Of a stretch of DNA of 13,951 nt, positions 1 through 7,351 are shown one piece after another. The notes beneath the pieces were generated by a model. That model saw nothing but the letters and a program-made list of their open reading frames with translations, was not told the origin of the DNA and made no database searches. The translations under genes were made by a program, and so were the position numbers. Source of the DNA: JBKJVQ01 sp046717125 (GTDB lineage: Bacteria; Pseudomonadota; Alphaproteobacteria; Rhizobiales; Methyloligellaceae); contig JBKJVQ010000147.1 in NCBI GenBank assembly GCA_046717125.1, positions 1 to 13,951 of the forward strand, read 5' to 3'. Each line of letters begins with the position of its first letter. The stretch's first letter is position 1.

Positions 1-173
1 CGCGGGCTTTTAGGGGAAGGGGGGGGGGGCGGGGAGCCAGCGGCGCGGCGCCGCGTCTTTGAGAAGTCTCGCAGACGGAAGGTTGACGCCTCCGACGTTA
101 TAGCGGGCGACATGAACTACACATGAACTCTGGGTTAATCTCCTGTTAACTCAGAATGTTACTGCGAAACAAC
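1..173. other. Non-coding left edge
   Basis: No supportable gene. It holds an 11-base G run (19-29), a GC-only 12-base palindrome (44-55), and an imperfect inverted repeat at 130-138/146-154 (CTGGGTTAA against TTAACTCAG, 8 of 9 pairs). The last lies just past the stop of the minus-strand hydrolase at 174 and could fold in its mRNA, but no clear T run follows, so I do not call it a terminator. Confidence 0.5.
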
Positions 174-728
174 TCAGACGATCAACGGCTGTAACCCTTT
201 GAATTCCGGCGTGCCGGCGCGTTCGAGCCATTCGAAAATCACCATTTCGGCATCGACGATATCCGCCCCGCTTCGCGCCAGCCGCCGTAGCGCCAGATCG
301 CGGCTGGATTTCTCGCGCGACGACACGGCGTCCGCCGCGACGAAGGCTTCGAAGCCTTGCTCTTCGAGGTCGATCCCGGTCTGCATGATGCAGACATGCG
401 CCTCGATGCCGGCGACCACGACCTGGCCGCGGCCTTGCCTCCTCAAGCCGTGCAGCCGGTCTTTGAGCTCCGCATTGGCAAGGCAGGAGAACTCAACCTT
501 GTCCAGCACCACCGCTTCGTTGCCAGCAGCTTCCCGAACCACATCGACGGTCGGCCCGAGGCCGCGGGGATATTGCTGGGAAATCGTGATCGGCACCTGC
601 AGCGCATTGGCAGCCCGCGCGAGGAGGGCGCAGCGCTGGGCCGTGCGCTTGTCGTTACGCATCGGCGGCAGGAGCCGGTCCTGCATATCAATGATCAGAA
701 GCTGCGACTGGTCGCGCTTGAGAAGCAT
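174..728 (-). CDS. Isochorismatase-like cysteine hydrolase
   Basis: A 184-residue single-domain protein of the isochorismatase/nicotinamidase superfamily, cytosolic. The three catalytic residues are visible: Asp14 in LLIIDMQD, Lys77 in VLDKVEFS, and the nucleophile Cys113 in GIEAHVCIMQT. Length is normal. The GIEAHVC and DKVEFSC motifs resemble the YcaC/ISOC1-type branch of unknown substrate more than true isochorismatases or nicotinamidases; the pattern of metal-binding His residues typical of nicotinamidase is not evident. Its ATG follows GTGAGG and lies 18 nt after the stop of the membrane-protein gene upstream, so the two are probably co-transcribed, perhaps with hemF. Family is secure; substrate is unknown. 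Confidence 0.88.
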   Translation of the reverse strand: MLLKRDQSQLLIIDMQDRLLPPMRNDKRTAQRCALLARAANALQVPITISQQYPRGLGPTVDVVREAAGNEAVVLDKVEFSCLANAELKDRLHGLRRQGRGQVVVAGIEAHVCIMQTGIDLEEQGFEAFVAADAVSSREKSSRDLALRRLARSGADIVDAEMVIFEWLERAGTPEFKGLQPLIV

Positions 729-746
729 GGCCTCACCCAGATCCCG

Positions 747-1166
747 CTAGCGTCTCGGTTCCGCCGATCTGTCGTGGTGATGCGGGATATAGTGATAGGC
801 GATCATCAGCATAGCCATCAGGATCGCGCCGAACAGGCCCGCGAGCGTACCGACCCAGACGGCCGAGCCTGCCTGCTCGAATTCGACCGCGAGATTATTC
901 CCCGCCAGCCCGCCGGCGATCGCTGCGATCGCGCCGTTCACCGCGACGAGGCCCGGGATCCTCGATTCGTCGCCGCCGGCGCGCGAGCCGAGGAAGACGA
1001 GCTTGTAACGCACAACCGCAGCAACGGCGTTTCCAACCAACGCGGCCAGGATCGCGAGAAGCGAGCCGTTGGTGACGACGCCCCCGAATAAAAACCCCAT
1101 CAGTGCACCGACGGCCGTTCCGACGAGAATAACGACGATCAGGCTTGCGGATATCGAGCTGTTCAT
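747..1166 (-). CDS. Small integral membrane protein, unknown function
   Basis: A 139-residue hydrophobic protein not assigned to a named family. Four probable membrane helices are visible at about residues 7-29, 34-52, 72-92 and 102-124, rich in Gly and Ala, with a charged loop around 61-70 (SRAGGDES). The short C-terminal tail carries a His cluster (YHYIPHHHD, about 124-132). I chose the ATG at 1166 over one at 1208 because GGGGGA lies just upstream and the hydrophobic segment then starts near the N-terminus; the 14 extra residues of the longer form look non-conserved. It sits 92 nt after hemF and 18 nt before the hydrolase gene, all on one strand. No role can be inferred from context. Confidence 0.75.
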   Translation of the reverse strand: MNSSISASLIVVILVGTAVGALMGFLFGGVVTNGSLLAILAALVGNAVAAVVRYKLVFLGSRAGGDESRIPGLVAVNGAIAAIAGGLAGNNLAVEFEQAGSAVWVGTLAGLFGAILMAMLMIAYHYIPHHHDRSAEPRR

Positions 1167-1258
1167 CGGTCTCCCCCAGGATGCGATTGGTGCTGCCTCA
1201 GGCGACACTTACGACGATTTCACGCTTTCGTATAGAACGATCGGGGCAACTCCGCAGC

Positions 1259-2143
1259 TTACGGCCAGCGCACCATCGGAGGCAGGGAGGAGAGGATCGA
1301 CTCGACATTGCCGCCTGTTTTGAGACCGAAGGTCGTGCCACGATCGTAGAGCAGGTTGAACTCGACATAGCGGCCACGCCGGACGAGCTGCTCCTGCCGC
1401 ATCGCGCCGTCGTAGGGCAGGTCCATGTTGCGCCGGACGAGCGCGGGATAGATGTCGAGGAACGAGCGCCCCACGGACTGCGTGAATGCGAGCCGGTCGT
1501 CGAAGTCGCCATCACCGAGATAATCGTAGAAGAGGCCGCCGATTCCACGCGTCTCGCCTCGGTGCGGCAGGAAGAAATACTCCTCGCACCACGACTTGAA
1601 CTTCCGATAGTCAGCGCAGGCCGCGCCTTCGCATGCTCGTTCCATTGCCGCATGGAAGTCACTGGAATCTGAGTCTTCCTGGGTGCGGCGCGCCTCCAGC
1701 ATCGGCGTCAAATCGGCGCCGCCGCCGAACCAGGCCTTGGTCGTCACGACGAAGCGCGTATTCATGTGGGCTGTCGGGGCGCTCGGGTTGGACGGGTGTG
1801 CGATCACCGAAATCCCCGATGCCCAGAAGCGCGGGTCTTCGTTCGCGCCCGGAATCTGACCGCGAAACTCGGGCGCGAATTCGCCGAACACGGTCGATGT
1901 GTGGACGCCGATTTTCTCGAACACGCGGCCGTCCATCTGGCTCATGATGCCGCCGCCGCCATCGCCGCCGGTGTGGTCGGTTCGCGACCAGCCTTTCCGC
2001 CGGAACCGCGCGGGCTCACCGCCGCCGGCGCCCTTGTCCTCGATGGTTTCGAACGCGGCGCAGAGGAGATCGCGCAGCGCCTCGAACCAGGCGCGGGCGC
2101 GGGCCTTCTGTGCGTCGAGTTCCTGCGGTGATTGGTCGGTCAT
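1259..2143 (-). CDS. hemF: Oxygen-dependent coproporphyrinogen III oxidase
   Basis: HemF (EC 1.3.3.3) converts coproporphyrinogen III to protoporphyrinogen IX with O2 by two oxidative decarboxylations, late in heme synthesis; it is cytosolic. At 294 residues it has the family length. Recognisable segments are [11 protein letters not shown] (about 79-89), the conserved His of PTAHMNTRF (126), [10 protein letters not shown] (138-147), the block [21 protein letters not shown] (183-203), and [14 protein letters not shown] near the C-terminus. The ATG at 2143 is preceded by AGAGG at good spacing. It diverges from petABC across 228 nt, so heme supply and a major heme-protein complex share an intergenic region. 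Being the O2-dependent enzyme, it indicates aerobic heme synthesis. Confidence 0.97.
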   Translation of the reverse strand: MTDQSPQELDAQKARARAWFEALRDLLCAAFETIEDKGAGGGEPARFRRKGWSRTDHTGGDGGGGIMSQMDGRVFEKIGVHTSTVFGEFAPEFRGQIPGANEDPRFWASGISVIAHPSNPSAPTAHMNTRFVVTTKAWFGGGADLTPMLEARRTQEDSDSSDFHAAMERACEGAACADYRKFKSWCEEYFFLPHRGETRGIGGLFYDYLGDGDFDDRLAFTQSVGRSFLDIYPALVRRNMDLPYDGAMRQEQLVRRGRYVEFNLLYDRGTTFGLKTGGNVESILSSLPPMVRWP

Positions 2144-2371
2144 GCGCCTCTAGTCGATGGACTCCCTGGGCATGTCAACAGACGGCCCTAGGCTACATCC
2201 TGCGCCAATTTGCCCTTGGGCGCGCGGTGGACATCGGCACGCCGCGATGCAAGAAGCGTTCTCACGCTGAGACCTCGCAATTCCCTGCATCCTTCGCGAC
2301 CTATCCGTGCGTCCACCGAGCCGACGCTCTCTGCGTATGCGGCTTTCGAAAATCGATAGTGAGACACAGCC
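2144..2371. promoter_or_regulatory. Divergent hemF/petA intergenic region
   Basis: These 228 nt must carry the promoters for hemF (minus) and petABC (plus). I could not identify a convincing promoter, FNR/FixK-type box or other operator by eye. A perfect TTGACA lies on the minus strand at 2178-2173, but a -10 at normal spacing would put the transcript start at the hemF start codon. ORFs crossing the region show no family features. Confidence 0.4.
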
Positions 2372-2944
2372 TTGGCCGACATCGCTGACGAACCCTCAAG
2401 ACGCGACTTCATCTATCTCGCGGCGACCGGATTCGCGGCCGTCGGCGGTGCGCTGGTCCTCTGGCCGATGCTCGACCAGATGAACCCGGACGCCTCGGCG
2501 CTGTCGCTCGCTTCGACCGAAGTCGACCTCGCGCCGATCCGGCCCGGACAGGCGATCACCGTCATGTGGCGCGGTAAGCCGGTGTTCGTGCGCCATCGCA
2601 CCCCGGAAGAGATTGCCAAGGCCAAGGAAGTCCCGGTCGACGTGCTGGTCGATCCGCTGGCGCGAAACGAGAATCTGACCGGCGAGAACCCCGCCACAGA
2701 CCAGAACCGCACGCTCGACGGCCATGAAAACTGGCTCGTCATGATCGGCATCTGCACGCATCTCGGCTGCATTCCCAAGGGGCAGTCGGTCGGGGACGCC
2801 AAGGGCGAATTCGGCGGCTGGTTCTGCCCCTGCCACGGCTCGCATTACGACACGGCCGGTCGCGTCCGGAAGGGACCCGCGCCACGCAATCTCGAGATTC
2901 CGGAATACGCATTCATGAGCGATACGCGCGTCAAGATCGGCTAG
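2372..2944 (+). CDS. petA: Ubiquinol-cytochrome c reductase Rieske iron-sulfur subunit
   Basis: Rieske [2Fe-2S] subunit of the bc1 complex, which takes electrons from ubiquinol at the Qo site and passes them to cytochrome c1. 190 residues. N-terminus [12 protein letters not shown] is a Tat-type twin-arginine motif followed by the single membrane anchor (about 13-32); the C-terminal domain is periplasmic. Cluster ligands are visible in CTHLGC (Cys128, His130) and CPCHGSH (Cys152, His155), with Cys133 and Cys154 as the disulfide pair. Start is TTG: an in-frame TGA at 2360-2362 lies only three codons upstream and the next ATG would remove the anchor, so TTG at 2372 is forced. First gene of petABC; petB starts two bases after its stop. 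Confidence 0.98.
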   Translation: MADIADEPSRRDFIYLAATGFAAVGGALVLWPMLDQMNPDASALSLASTEVDLAPIRPGQAITVMWRGKPVFVRHRTPEEIAKAKEVPVDVLVDPLARNENLTGENPATDQNRTLDGHENWLVMIGICTHLGCIPKGQSVGDAKGEFGGWFCPCHGSHYDTAGRVRKGPAPRNLEIPEYAFMSDTRVKIG

Positions 2945-2946
2945 GC

Positions 2947-4203
2947 ATGCAGCTCCACCACGAACAAGAGTCGACCTACCGGCCGGAATCCCGCGCCGGA
3001 AAGTGGATGGACAGGCGGCTTCCTGTCGCGCGCATGATCCATGGCCAGTTCGTCGATTTCCCTACGCCGCGCAACCTGAATTACTGGTGGACGTTCGGCG
3101 GGATTCTCGCCTTCTTCCTAGCGATGCAGATCGCCACTGGCATCGTGCTTGCCATGCACTACGTGCCGACGGCTGACGGCGCGTTCAAATCGGTCGAGCA
3201 CATCATGCGCGACGTGAACTGGGGCTGGCTCCTGCGCTATGCGCATGCGGTTGGCGCATCGATGTTCTTCCTCGCCGGCTTCATCCACATGTTTCGCGGG
3301 CTGTATTACGGCTCGTACAAGGCGCCGCGCGAAATCCTCTGGATCCTTGGCGTCACGATCCTTCTGCTGATGATTATGACGGCGTTCATGGGTTATTCGC
3401 TGCCCTGGGGCCAGATGAGCTTTTGGGCTGTGACTGTCATCACCAACCTGCTGTCATCGATCGATCAGATATTGCCCGGCATGGGCACAGCTCTGGTGCA
3501 GTGGGTGTGGGGCGGCTTCGCCGTCGGCGACCCGACGCTGAACCGGCTGTTCGCGCTGCATTACCTCTTGCCCTTCGTGATCGCCGGCGTCGTCATCCTG
3601 CATATCTGGGCGCTGCATATCGTCGGCAACAACAATCCCACCGGCATCGACATCAAGTCGCGCCGCGACGCGGTCCCGTTCCATCCCTACTACACGACGA
3701 AGGACGGATTCGCGCTGGTGCTGTTCATTATCCTGTTCGCGGGCCTCGTGTTCTACGCGCCGAACCTGCTTGGACACAGCGACAACTACATCGAGGCAAA
3801 TCCGCTGCAGACGCCGGCGCATATCGTGCCCGAATGGTACTTCCTGCCGTTCTACGCGATCCTCCGCGCGATCCCTGACAAGCTCATGGGCGTCATCGCC
3901 ATGTTTGGCGCCATCGCCGTTCTGTTCGCAGTGCCGTGGCTCGACCGTTCGAAGGTTCGGTCCACGTCTTATCGTCCGGTCTACAAGTGGTTTTTCTGGC
4001 TGTTTGTGGTGACCTGCATCGCGCTCGGTTATCTCGGCGCCATGCCGCCGGAAGGCTGGTACCTGTTCTTCGCCCGCCTCTTCACGTTCCTTTACTTCGC
4101 GTATTTCCTCCTCGTCATGCCGTTCATCGGCAACTTCGAGAAGCCGCGGCCGCGGCCCGGAAGCATTACCGAGTCGATCTCGGGAGCGGCCCATGCGCGC
4201 TGA
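2947..4203 (+). CDS. petB: Cytochrome b of the bc1 complex
   Basis: Membrane core of ubiquinol-cytochrome c reductase, holding hemes bL and bH and both quinone sites. 418 residues, about eight membrane helices. Heme ligands appear as two His pairs with the expected 14-residue spacing: His100/His114 (RYAHAV ... FIHMF) in helix B and His205/His219 (FALHYL ... ILHIW) in helix D. The Qo-site PEWY motif is at 295-298 ([17 protein letters not shown]). Length is that of a full bacterial cytochrome b, including helices F-H to residue ~400. The ATG lies two bases after the petA stop, suggesting translational coupling; the end overlaps the petC start. It is not fused to cytochrome c1. Confidence 0.98.
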   Translation: MQLHHEQESTYRPESRAGKWMDRRLPVARMIHGQFVDFPTPRNLNYWWTFGGILAFFLAMQIATGIVLAMHYVPTADGAFKSVEHIMRDVNWGWLLRYAHAVGASMFFLAGFIHMFRGLYYGSYKAPREILWILGVTILLLMIMTAFMGYSLPWGQMSFWAVTVITNLLSSIDQILPGMGTALVQWVWGGFAVGDPTLNRLFALHYLLPFVIAGVVILHIWALHIVGNNNPTGIDIKSRRDAVPFHPYYTTKDGFALVLFIILFAGLVFYAPNLLGHSDNYIEANPLQTPAHIVPEWYFLPFYAILRAIPDKLMGVIAMFGAIAVLFAVPWLDRSKVRSTSYRPVYKWFFWLFVVTCIALGYLGAMPPEGWYLFFARLFTFLYFAYFLLVMPFIGNFEKPRPRPGSITESISGAAHAR

Positions 4204-5023
4204 CAAGGCAATCACGATGCGTCTGCTGAAAGCCCTGTCGCTTTGCGCCGTGCTCGGAGCGGTTTCGCTCAGCACCGCGTCTGCGCACGCAGCGGAAGAC
4301 GAGCCCGAAATCCTGCATCAGGAATGGTCGTTCGCCGCGCCGTTCGGTCATTACGACCAGGCGCAGCTTCAGCGCGGCTATAAGGTCTATTCGGAAGTCT
4401 GTTCCGGTTGCCACGGGCTGTCGCTCCTGTCCTGGCGCAATCTCGGCCAGGAGGGCGGACCCGAATTCTCCGAGGCGCAGGTCCGGTCGCTGGCCGCGCA
4501 GTCCCAGGTGAAGGACGGTCCGAACGAGCAGGGCGAAATGTTCGACCGCCCTGCAACGCCCGCCGACAACATGCCGTCGCCGTTTGCAAATGAGAAAGCC
4601 GCGCGTGCGGCGAACAACGGCGCATATCCCCCGGATCTTTCGCTCATGGCCAAGGCGCGCCCCGCCGGGCCCGATTACATCTACGCGCTCCTGACCGGCT
4701 ACACCGAGACGCCCGCAAACTTTAAGCTCGCCGAGGGAATGAGTTACAACGCCGCCTTCCCCGGCCACCAGATCGCGATGCCCAACCCGCTATCGGAGGG
4801 CCAGGTCGAATACACTGACGGCACGAAGCCAACGGTTGAGAATTACGCCAAGGACATATCGGCCTTCCTGATGTGGGCGGCCGAGCCGCATCTGAACGCC
4901 CGGCACGAGCTCGGCATCCAGGTCATGCTCTATCTCTTCGTGCTCGCGCTGCTCGTCTATTTGGCCAAGCGGCAGGTCTGGTACGGACGCCGCGAGGAGC
5001 CGACGATCGCCCCGTTGGTCTGA
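4193..5023 (+). CDS. petC: Cytochrome c1 of the bc1 complex
   Basis: Heme c subunit that passes electrons from the Rieske protein to soluble or membrane cytochrome c. 276 residues from this ATG. A Sec signal peptide ends near AHA-AEDEPE (residues 31-38); the heme c motif CSGCH is at 70-74; the axial Met is Met196 in [10 protein letters not shown]; a C-terminal membrane anchor spans about 240-259 ([19 protein letters not shown]), followed by a positive cytoplasmic tail. The start overlaps petB by 11 nt and has GGGAG six bases upstream. An alternative ATG at 4217 gives a shorter signal-peptide n-region; I cannot exclude it. Last gene of petABC. Confidence 0.96.
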   Translation: MRADKAITMRLLKALSLCAVLGAVSLSTASAHAAEDEPEILHQEWSFAAPFGHYDQAQLQRGYKVYSEVCSGCHGLSLLSWRNLGQEGGPEFSEAQVRSLAAQSQVKDGPNEQGEMFDRPATPADNMPSPFANEKAARAANNGAYPPDLSLMAKARPAGPDYIYALLTGYTETPANFKLAEGMSYNAAFPGHQIAMPNPLSEGQVEYTDGTKPTVENYAKDISAFLMWAAEPHLNARHELGIQVMLYLFVLALLVYLAKRQVWYGRREEPTIAPLV

Positions 5024-5238
5024 TCTCGCGGGACGCGCGCCGCTAAAGGGGTCGCGCAAGTAAGCGACGTCTTTGACGGAGCAGCTTCGGTTATATTTTT
5101 GCTTTCCCTCACTCGGACGGCTCCGCCGTCCGACCCTCCCCACAGGGGCGACGGTGTTCTTTTCACAACGCTCATCGCATCGTGTTGTTAGTCTCAAAGC
5201 GCCGGGTGAGCGGGCGCCTGAATTTGAGGCAAGCTGAA
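5024..5238. other. petC-mtnP intergenic region with hairpins
   Basis: 215 nt without a supportable gene. It contains a short stem GTCGC/GCGAC (5051-5055/5064-5068), an AT-rich stretch around 5091-5100, and the GC-rich hairpin listed separately. An ORF extends upstream of mtnP from a TTG at 5182, but those 19 residues do not look like the protein family. A mtnP promoter presumably lies here; TTGACG (5073-5078) and TATATT (5092-5097) are only 13 nt apart, so I do not call them a promoter. Confidence 0.5.
5113..5133. repeat. GC-rich hairpin, possible petABC transcript end
   Basis: Perfect 8-bp inverted repeat TCGGACGG/CCGTCCGA around a 5-base loop, located 90 nt after the petC stop. It can fold in either strand's RNA. 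No T tract follows it on the plus strand, so factor-independent termination is not demonstrated; it may instead be a small dispersed palindrome. Confidence 0.5.
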
Positions 5239-6114
5239 ATGACTCACACCATTCTCGGCATTATCGGCGGCTCGGGCATCTACGATCTGCCGGGCCTCGA
5301 AGACGTGCGCGAGGAAAAGGTGCAGAGCCCCTGGGGCGAACCTTCCGCGAACCTGCGCATCGGCCAGATCGGCGGGCTGCCCATCGTGTTCATGCCGCGC
5401 CACAACGCCGGCCATACGCTCGCTCCGTCCGACATCAACTATCGGGCCAATATCGACTGCCTGAAGCGCGCCGGCGTGACCGACCTCATCTCATTGTCCG
5501 CATGCGGATCGTTCAAAGAGGATCTGCCCCCCGGGACGTTCGTGCTGATCGATCAGTTCGTCGACCGTACCTACAACCGCGCGTCGTCCTTCTTCGGCAG
5601 AGGCTGCGTCGCGCATGTCTCGATGGCGCATCCGGTCTCGCCGCGCCTCCGCATTCATCTCGCCGAGGCCGCGATGGAGGAGGGAATCGAGGTGCATCGC
5701 GGCGGCACCTATGTCTGCATGGAGGGGCCGCAATTCTCGACGCTCGCCGAGAGCGAGACCTATCGCAGCCTCGGCTATTCCTTGATCGGCATGACCAACA
5801 TGCCGGAGGCCAAGCTCGCCCGCGAAGCCGAGATTTGTTACGCGACCGTCGCCATGGTGACGGATTTCGACTGCTGGCATCCGGATCACGACGCCGTGCA
5901 GGTATCCGACATCATCAAGGTGCTGCTGGCGAACGCCGACAAAGCCAAGCGGCTGGTTGCGCGTTTGGCGAAGATCATTCCCCGTGAGCACGAGCCGTGC
6001 CCGATCGGCTCCGACCGCGCGCTCGACACCGCGATCATCACGCCGCCCGAGCATCGCGATCCAGCGCTGATGGCGAAGCTCGATGCGGTCGCGGGGCGGG
6101 TGCTGCGGGGGTGA
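5239..6114 (+). CDS. mtnP: S-methyl-5'-thioadenosine phosphorylase
   Basis: MtnP cleaves methylthioadenosine, the by-product of polyamine and homoserine-lactone synthesis, with phosphate into adenine and 5-methylthioribose-1-phosphate; cytosolic. 291 residues. Family features in order: IIGGSG (8-13) phosphate loop, MPRH ... GH, LSACGSF, DQFVDRT, MEGPQFST, and MTNMPEAKLAREAEICYAT. The base-binding segment reads TDFDCWH; Asp there is the adenine-type (MTAP) signature, whereas guanine/hypoxanthine phosphorylases have Asn. The ATG at 5239 follows GAGG by nine bases and begins MTHTILGIIGGSG, matching the family start; an upstream TTG at 5182 adds an unlikely extension. The usual G-R/K-G-H of the phosphate region is N-A-G-H here. 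Heads a cluster with apt and mtnA. Confidence 0.96.
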   Translation: MTHTILGIIGGSGIYDLPGLEDVREEKVQSPWGEPSANLRIGQIGGLPIVFMPRHNAGHTLAPSDINYRANIDCLKRAGVTDLISLSACGSFKEDLPPGTFVLIDQFVDRTYNRASSFFGRGCVAHVSMAHPVSPRLRIHLAEAAMEEGIEVHRGGTYVCMEGPQFSTLAESETYRSLGYSLIGMTNMPEAKLAREAEICYATVAMVTDFDCWHPDHDAVQVSDIIKVLLANADKAKRLVARLAKIIPREHEPCPIGSDRALDTAIITPPEHRDPALMAKLDAVAGRVLRG

Positions 6115-6134
6115 GTTTGTGCTAGGGTGCGGGC

Positions 6135-6356
6135 ATGACCGAGCTTCTGGAAAAAGCTATCGAGGCCGTGCGGGAACTCCCGCCGGAGCGGCAGGACGCC
6201 ATCGGAGAATTCTTGTTGGCGCTTGCGACCGAGCCCTCGTACGAGCTTACTGCAGAACAGATCGAGGGTATCCGGGTGGCGCGCGCCGCCGTCGAACGCG
6301 GTGAATTTGCATCGGACGATGAAGTCCGTCGGGTTTTCGGCAGAACCTTCGATTGA
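6135..6356 (+). CDS. Antitoxin of a ParE/RelE-type toxin-antitoxin pair
   Basis: A 73-residue acidic protein that fits the short antitoxins placed directly before ParE/RelE toxins. It has an N-terminal helix (ELLEKAIEAVRELPPERQDAIGEFLLALA, roughly 3-31, quoted in pieces: LLEKAIEAVRELPPERQ then DAIGEFLLALA) and a C-terminal segment ending VERGEFASDDEVRRVFGRTF, the part that in this type is expected to wrap the toxin. No clear helix-turn-helix or ribbon-helix-helix motif is visible, so DNA binding is uncertain. It starts 20 nt after the mtnP stop with no room for a separate classical promoter, and its stop overlaps the toxin start by four bases. Identification rests mainly on the size, the C-terminal pattern and the toxin next door. 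Confidence 0.82.
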   Translation: MTELLEKAIEAVRELPPERQDAIGEFLLALATEPSYELTAEQIEGIRVARAAVERGEFASDDEVRRVFGRTFD

Positions 6357-6652
6357 AGGTCAGGTTCACCAAAGAAGCCCTCGCGGACCTCGACACGATT
6401 TTTGCTTACATTGCGAAAGACAATCCTGCGGCAGCGCGGCGCGTTGTCGAACGCATCAGTCAGGCGTCGGATCTGCTGCGGGAATTCCCACGTTTGGGCC
6501 GCCGATCTTCGGAGCCTGGCGTATTAGAAGCGATTGTCCGGGGCCTTCCCTACATCGTCGTCCACGAGCTGGATCGTAAACGCGGTGCCGTCGTCGTTCT
6601 CCGCGTTTACCACGCCGCTCGTAAGCGCCCGACTCAGCGGTCGTTGGCATAA
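6353..6652 (+). CDS. Toxin of the ParE/RelE superfamily
   Basis: A 99-residue basic protein with the ParE/RelE fold pattern: starting strand KVRFTKEALADLDTIFAYIA, then a helical hairpin with NPAAARRVVERI, LLREFPRLGRRSSEPGV, and the closing strands LPYIVVHELD and VVVLRVYHAARK. The HAARKRP ending is typical of ParE-like toxins that act on DNA gyrase; RelE-type ribosome-dependent RNases share the fold, so the target cannot be decided here. Start is TTG at 6353, overlapping the antitoxin stop in the sequence TTGA, so toxin synthesis is coupled to and probably kept below antitoxin synthesis. All fold elements are present and no frameshift is seen. It separates mtnP from apt. Confidence 0.92.
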   Translation: MKVRFTKEALADLDTIFAYIAKDNPAAARRVVERISQASDLLREFPRLGRRSSEPGVLEAIVRGLPYIVVHELDRKRGAVVVLRVYHAARKRPTQRSLA

Positions 6653-6709
6653 CACTGGCTATCGACGCCACGATTGATTATGAGCGCACCGGAATGCCTG
6701 AGGAGGCCC

Positions 6710-7255
6710 ATGGACAGCTGCGCCGATATAGACCTGAAATCGCTGGTCCGGACGATCCCGGATTATCCCAAGCCCGGCATCATGTTCCGCGACATCACGA
6801 CCCTGCTCGGCGATGCGCGCGGGCTATCGGCCTGTATCGAACAGCTTGCCAGGCCGTACACGGATCAAAAAGTCAATGCGGTGGCGGGGATCGAGGCGCG
6901 GGGATTCATTCTCGGCGGCGCGGTGGCGGAGCGGCTCGGCTGCGGGTTCGTCCCGATCCGCAAGAAAGGCAAGCTACCGGCCAAGGCGATCGGGCAGGAT
7001 TATGAGCTCGAATACGGCATCGATGTCATCGAGGTGCATGAGGACGCGCTGAAACCGGGCGAGCGGGTGTTGATCATCGACGATCTGATCGCGACCGGCG
7101 GGACCGCGGAGGCGGCGGTCAAATTGCTGAAGAAGCTGGACGCGGAAATCGTCGGCGCGGCCTTTGTCATCAACCTGCCGGAACTCGGCGGCTGCGCCAA
7201 GTTGGCCGCGCATGGCGTGAAGTGCCACACGCTGATTGCGTTTGAGGGGCATTAG
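6710..7255 (+). CDS. apt: Adenine phosphoribosyltransferase
   Basis: Apt (EC 2.4.2.7) joins adenine and PRPP to give AMP; cytosolic, purine salvage. 181 residues from the ATG at 6710. Features: IPDYPKPGIMFRDITTLL (16-33), GIEARGFILGGAVAERL, VPIRKKGKLP, the flexible-loop region ending LEYG, and the PRPP-binding motif VLIIDDLIATGGTAEAA (120-136). AGGAGG lies three bases before this ATG; upstream starts at 6674 (TTG) and 6680 (ATG) add 10-12 residues with no family likeness. It follows the toxin gene by 57 nt and precedes mtnA. Its job beside mtnP is evident: recycling the adenine released from methylthioadenosine. Confidence 0.96.
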   Translation: MDSCADIDLKSLVRTIPDYPKPGIMFRDITTLLGDARGLSACIEQLARPYTDQKVNAVAGIEARGFILGGAVAERLGCGFVPIRKKGKLPAKAIGQDYELEYGIDVIEVHEDALKPGERVLIIDDLIATGGTAEAAVKLLKKLDAEIVGAAFVINLPELGGCAKLAAHGVKCHTLIAFEGH

Positions 7256-7257
7256 GT

Positions 7258-7335
7258 CGTCATTGCGAGGCCAAAGGCCAAAGCAATCCAGCGAGACAAG
7301 AGAATCTGGATTGCTTCGCGGCGCTCGCAATGACG
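7258..7335. repeat. Long imperfect palindromic repeat between apt and mtnA
   Basis: Left arm 7258-7291 begins CGTCATTGCGAG and contains AAGCAATCCAG; right arm 7306-7335 contains CTGGATTGCTT and ends CTCGCAATGACG. The ends pair perfectly over 12 bases and the inner parts over 10-11, with a small internal mismatch region and a 14-nt loop. It begins two bases after the apt stop and fills most of the 96-nt gap. The end sequence is one I recognise as a dispersed intergenic palindrome in Bradyrhizobium-type genomes (from memory, not searched). It would form a strong hairpin in the apt-mtnA transcript. Confidence 0.85.
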
Positions 7336-7351
7336 GATCGAGGATGACAGC

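Noticed and set aside
357..1091. Long plus-strand ORF of 244 codons
   Set aside because: Lies opposite the hydrolase and the membrane-protein gene, which have clear features; the predicted protein is Arg/Asp-rich with no domain, as expected from a GC-rich antisense frame.
2150..2178. TTGACA with a possible -10 for hemF
   Set aside because: At 17-nt spacing the -10 is GACTAG, a poor match, and the transcript would start at the hemF ATG, leaving out its ribosome binding site.
2188..2412. Small ORFs on both strands in the hemF-petA gap
   Set aside because: No ribosome binding site or family pattern, and one runs into petA; the region is better read as a promoter region.
3454..4275. Minus-strand ORF of 273 codons
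   Set aside because: Antisense to petB, whose family identity is certain; composition is charged and low in hydrophobic structure.
5182..5238. N-terminal extension of MtnP from TTG
   Set aside because: The ATG at 5239 has a good ribosome binding site and begins exactly at the conserved family start.
7258..7335. Riboswitch controlling mtnA
   Set aside because: The structure is a nearly symmetric palindrome with repeat-like ends and lacks the multi-helix core of SAM riboswitches.
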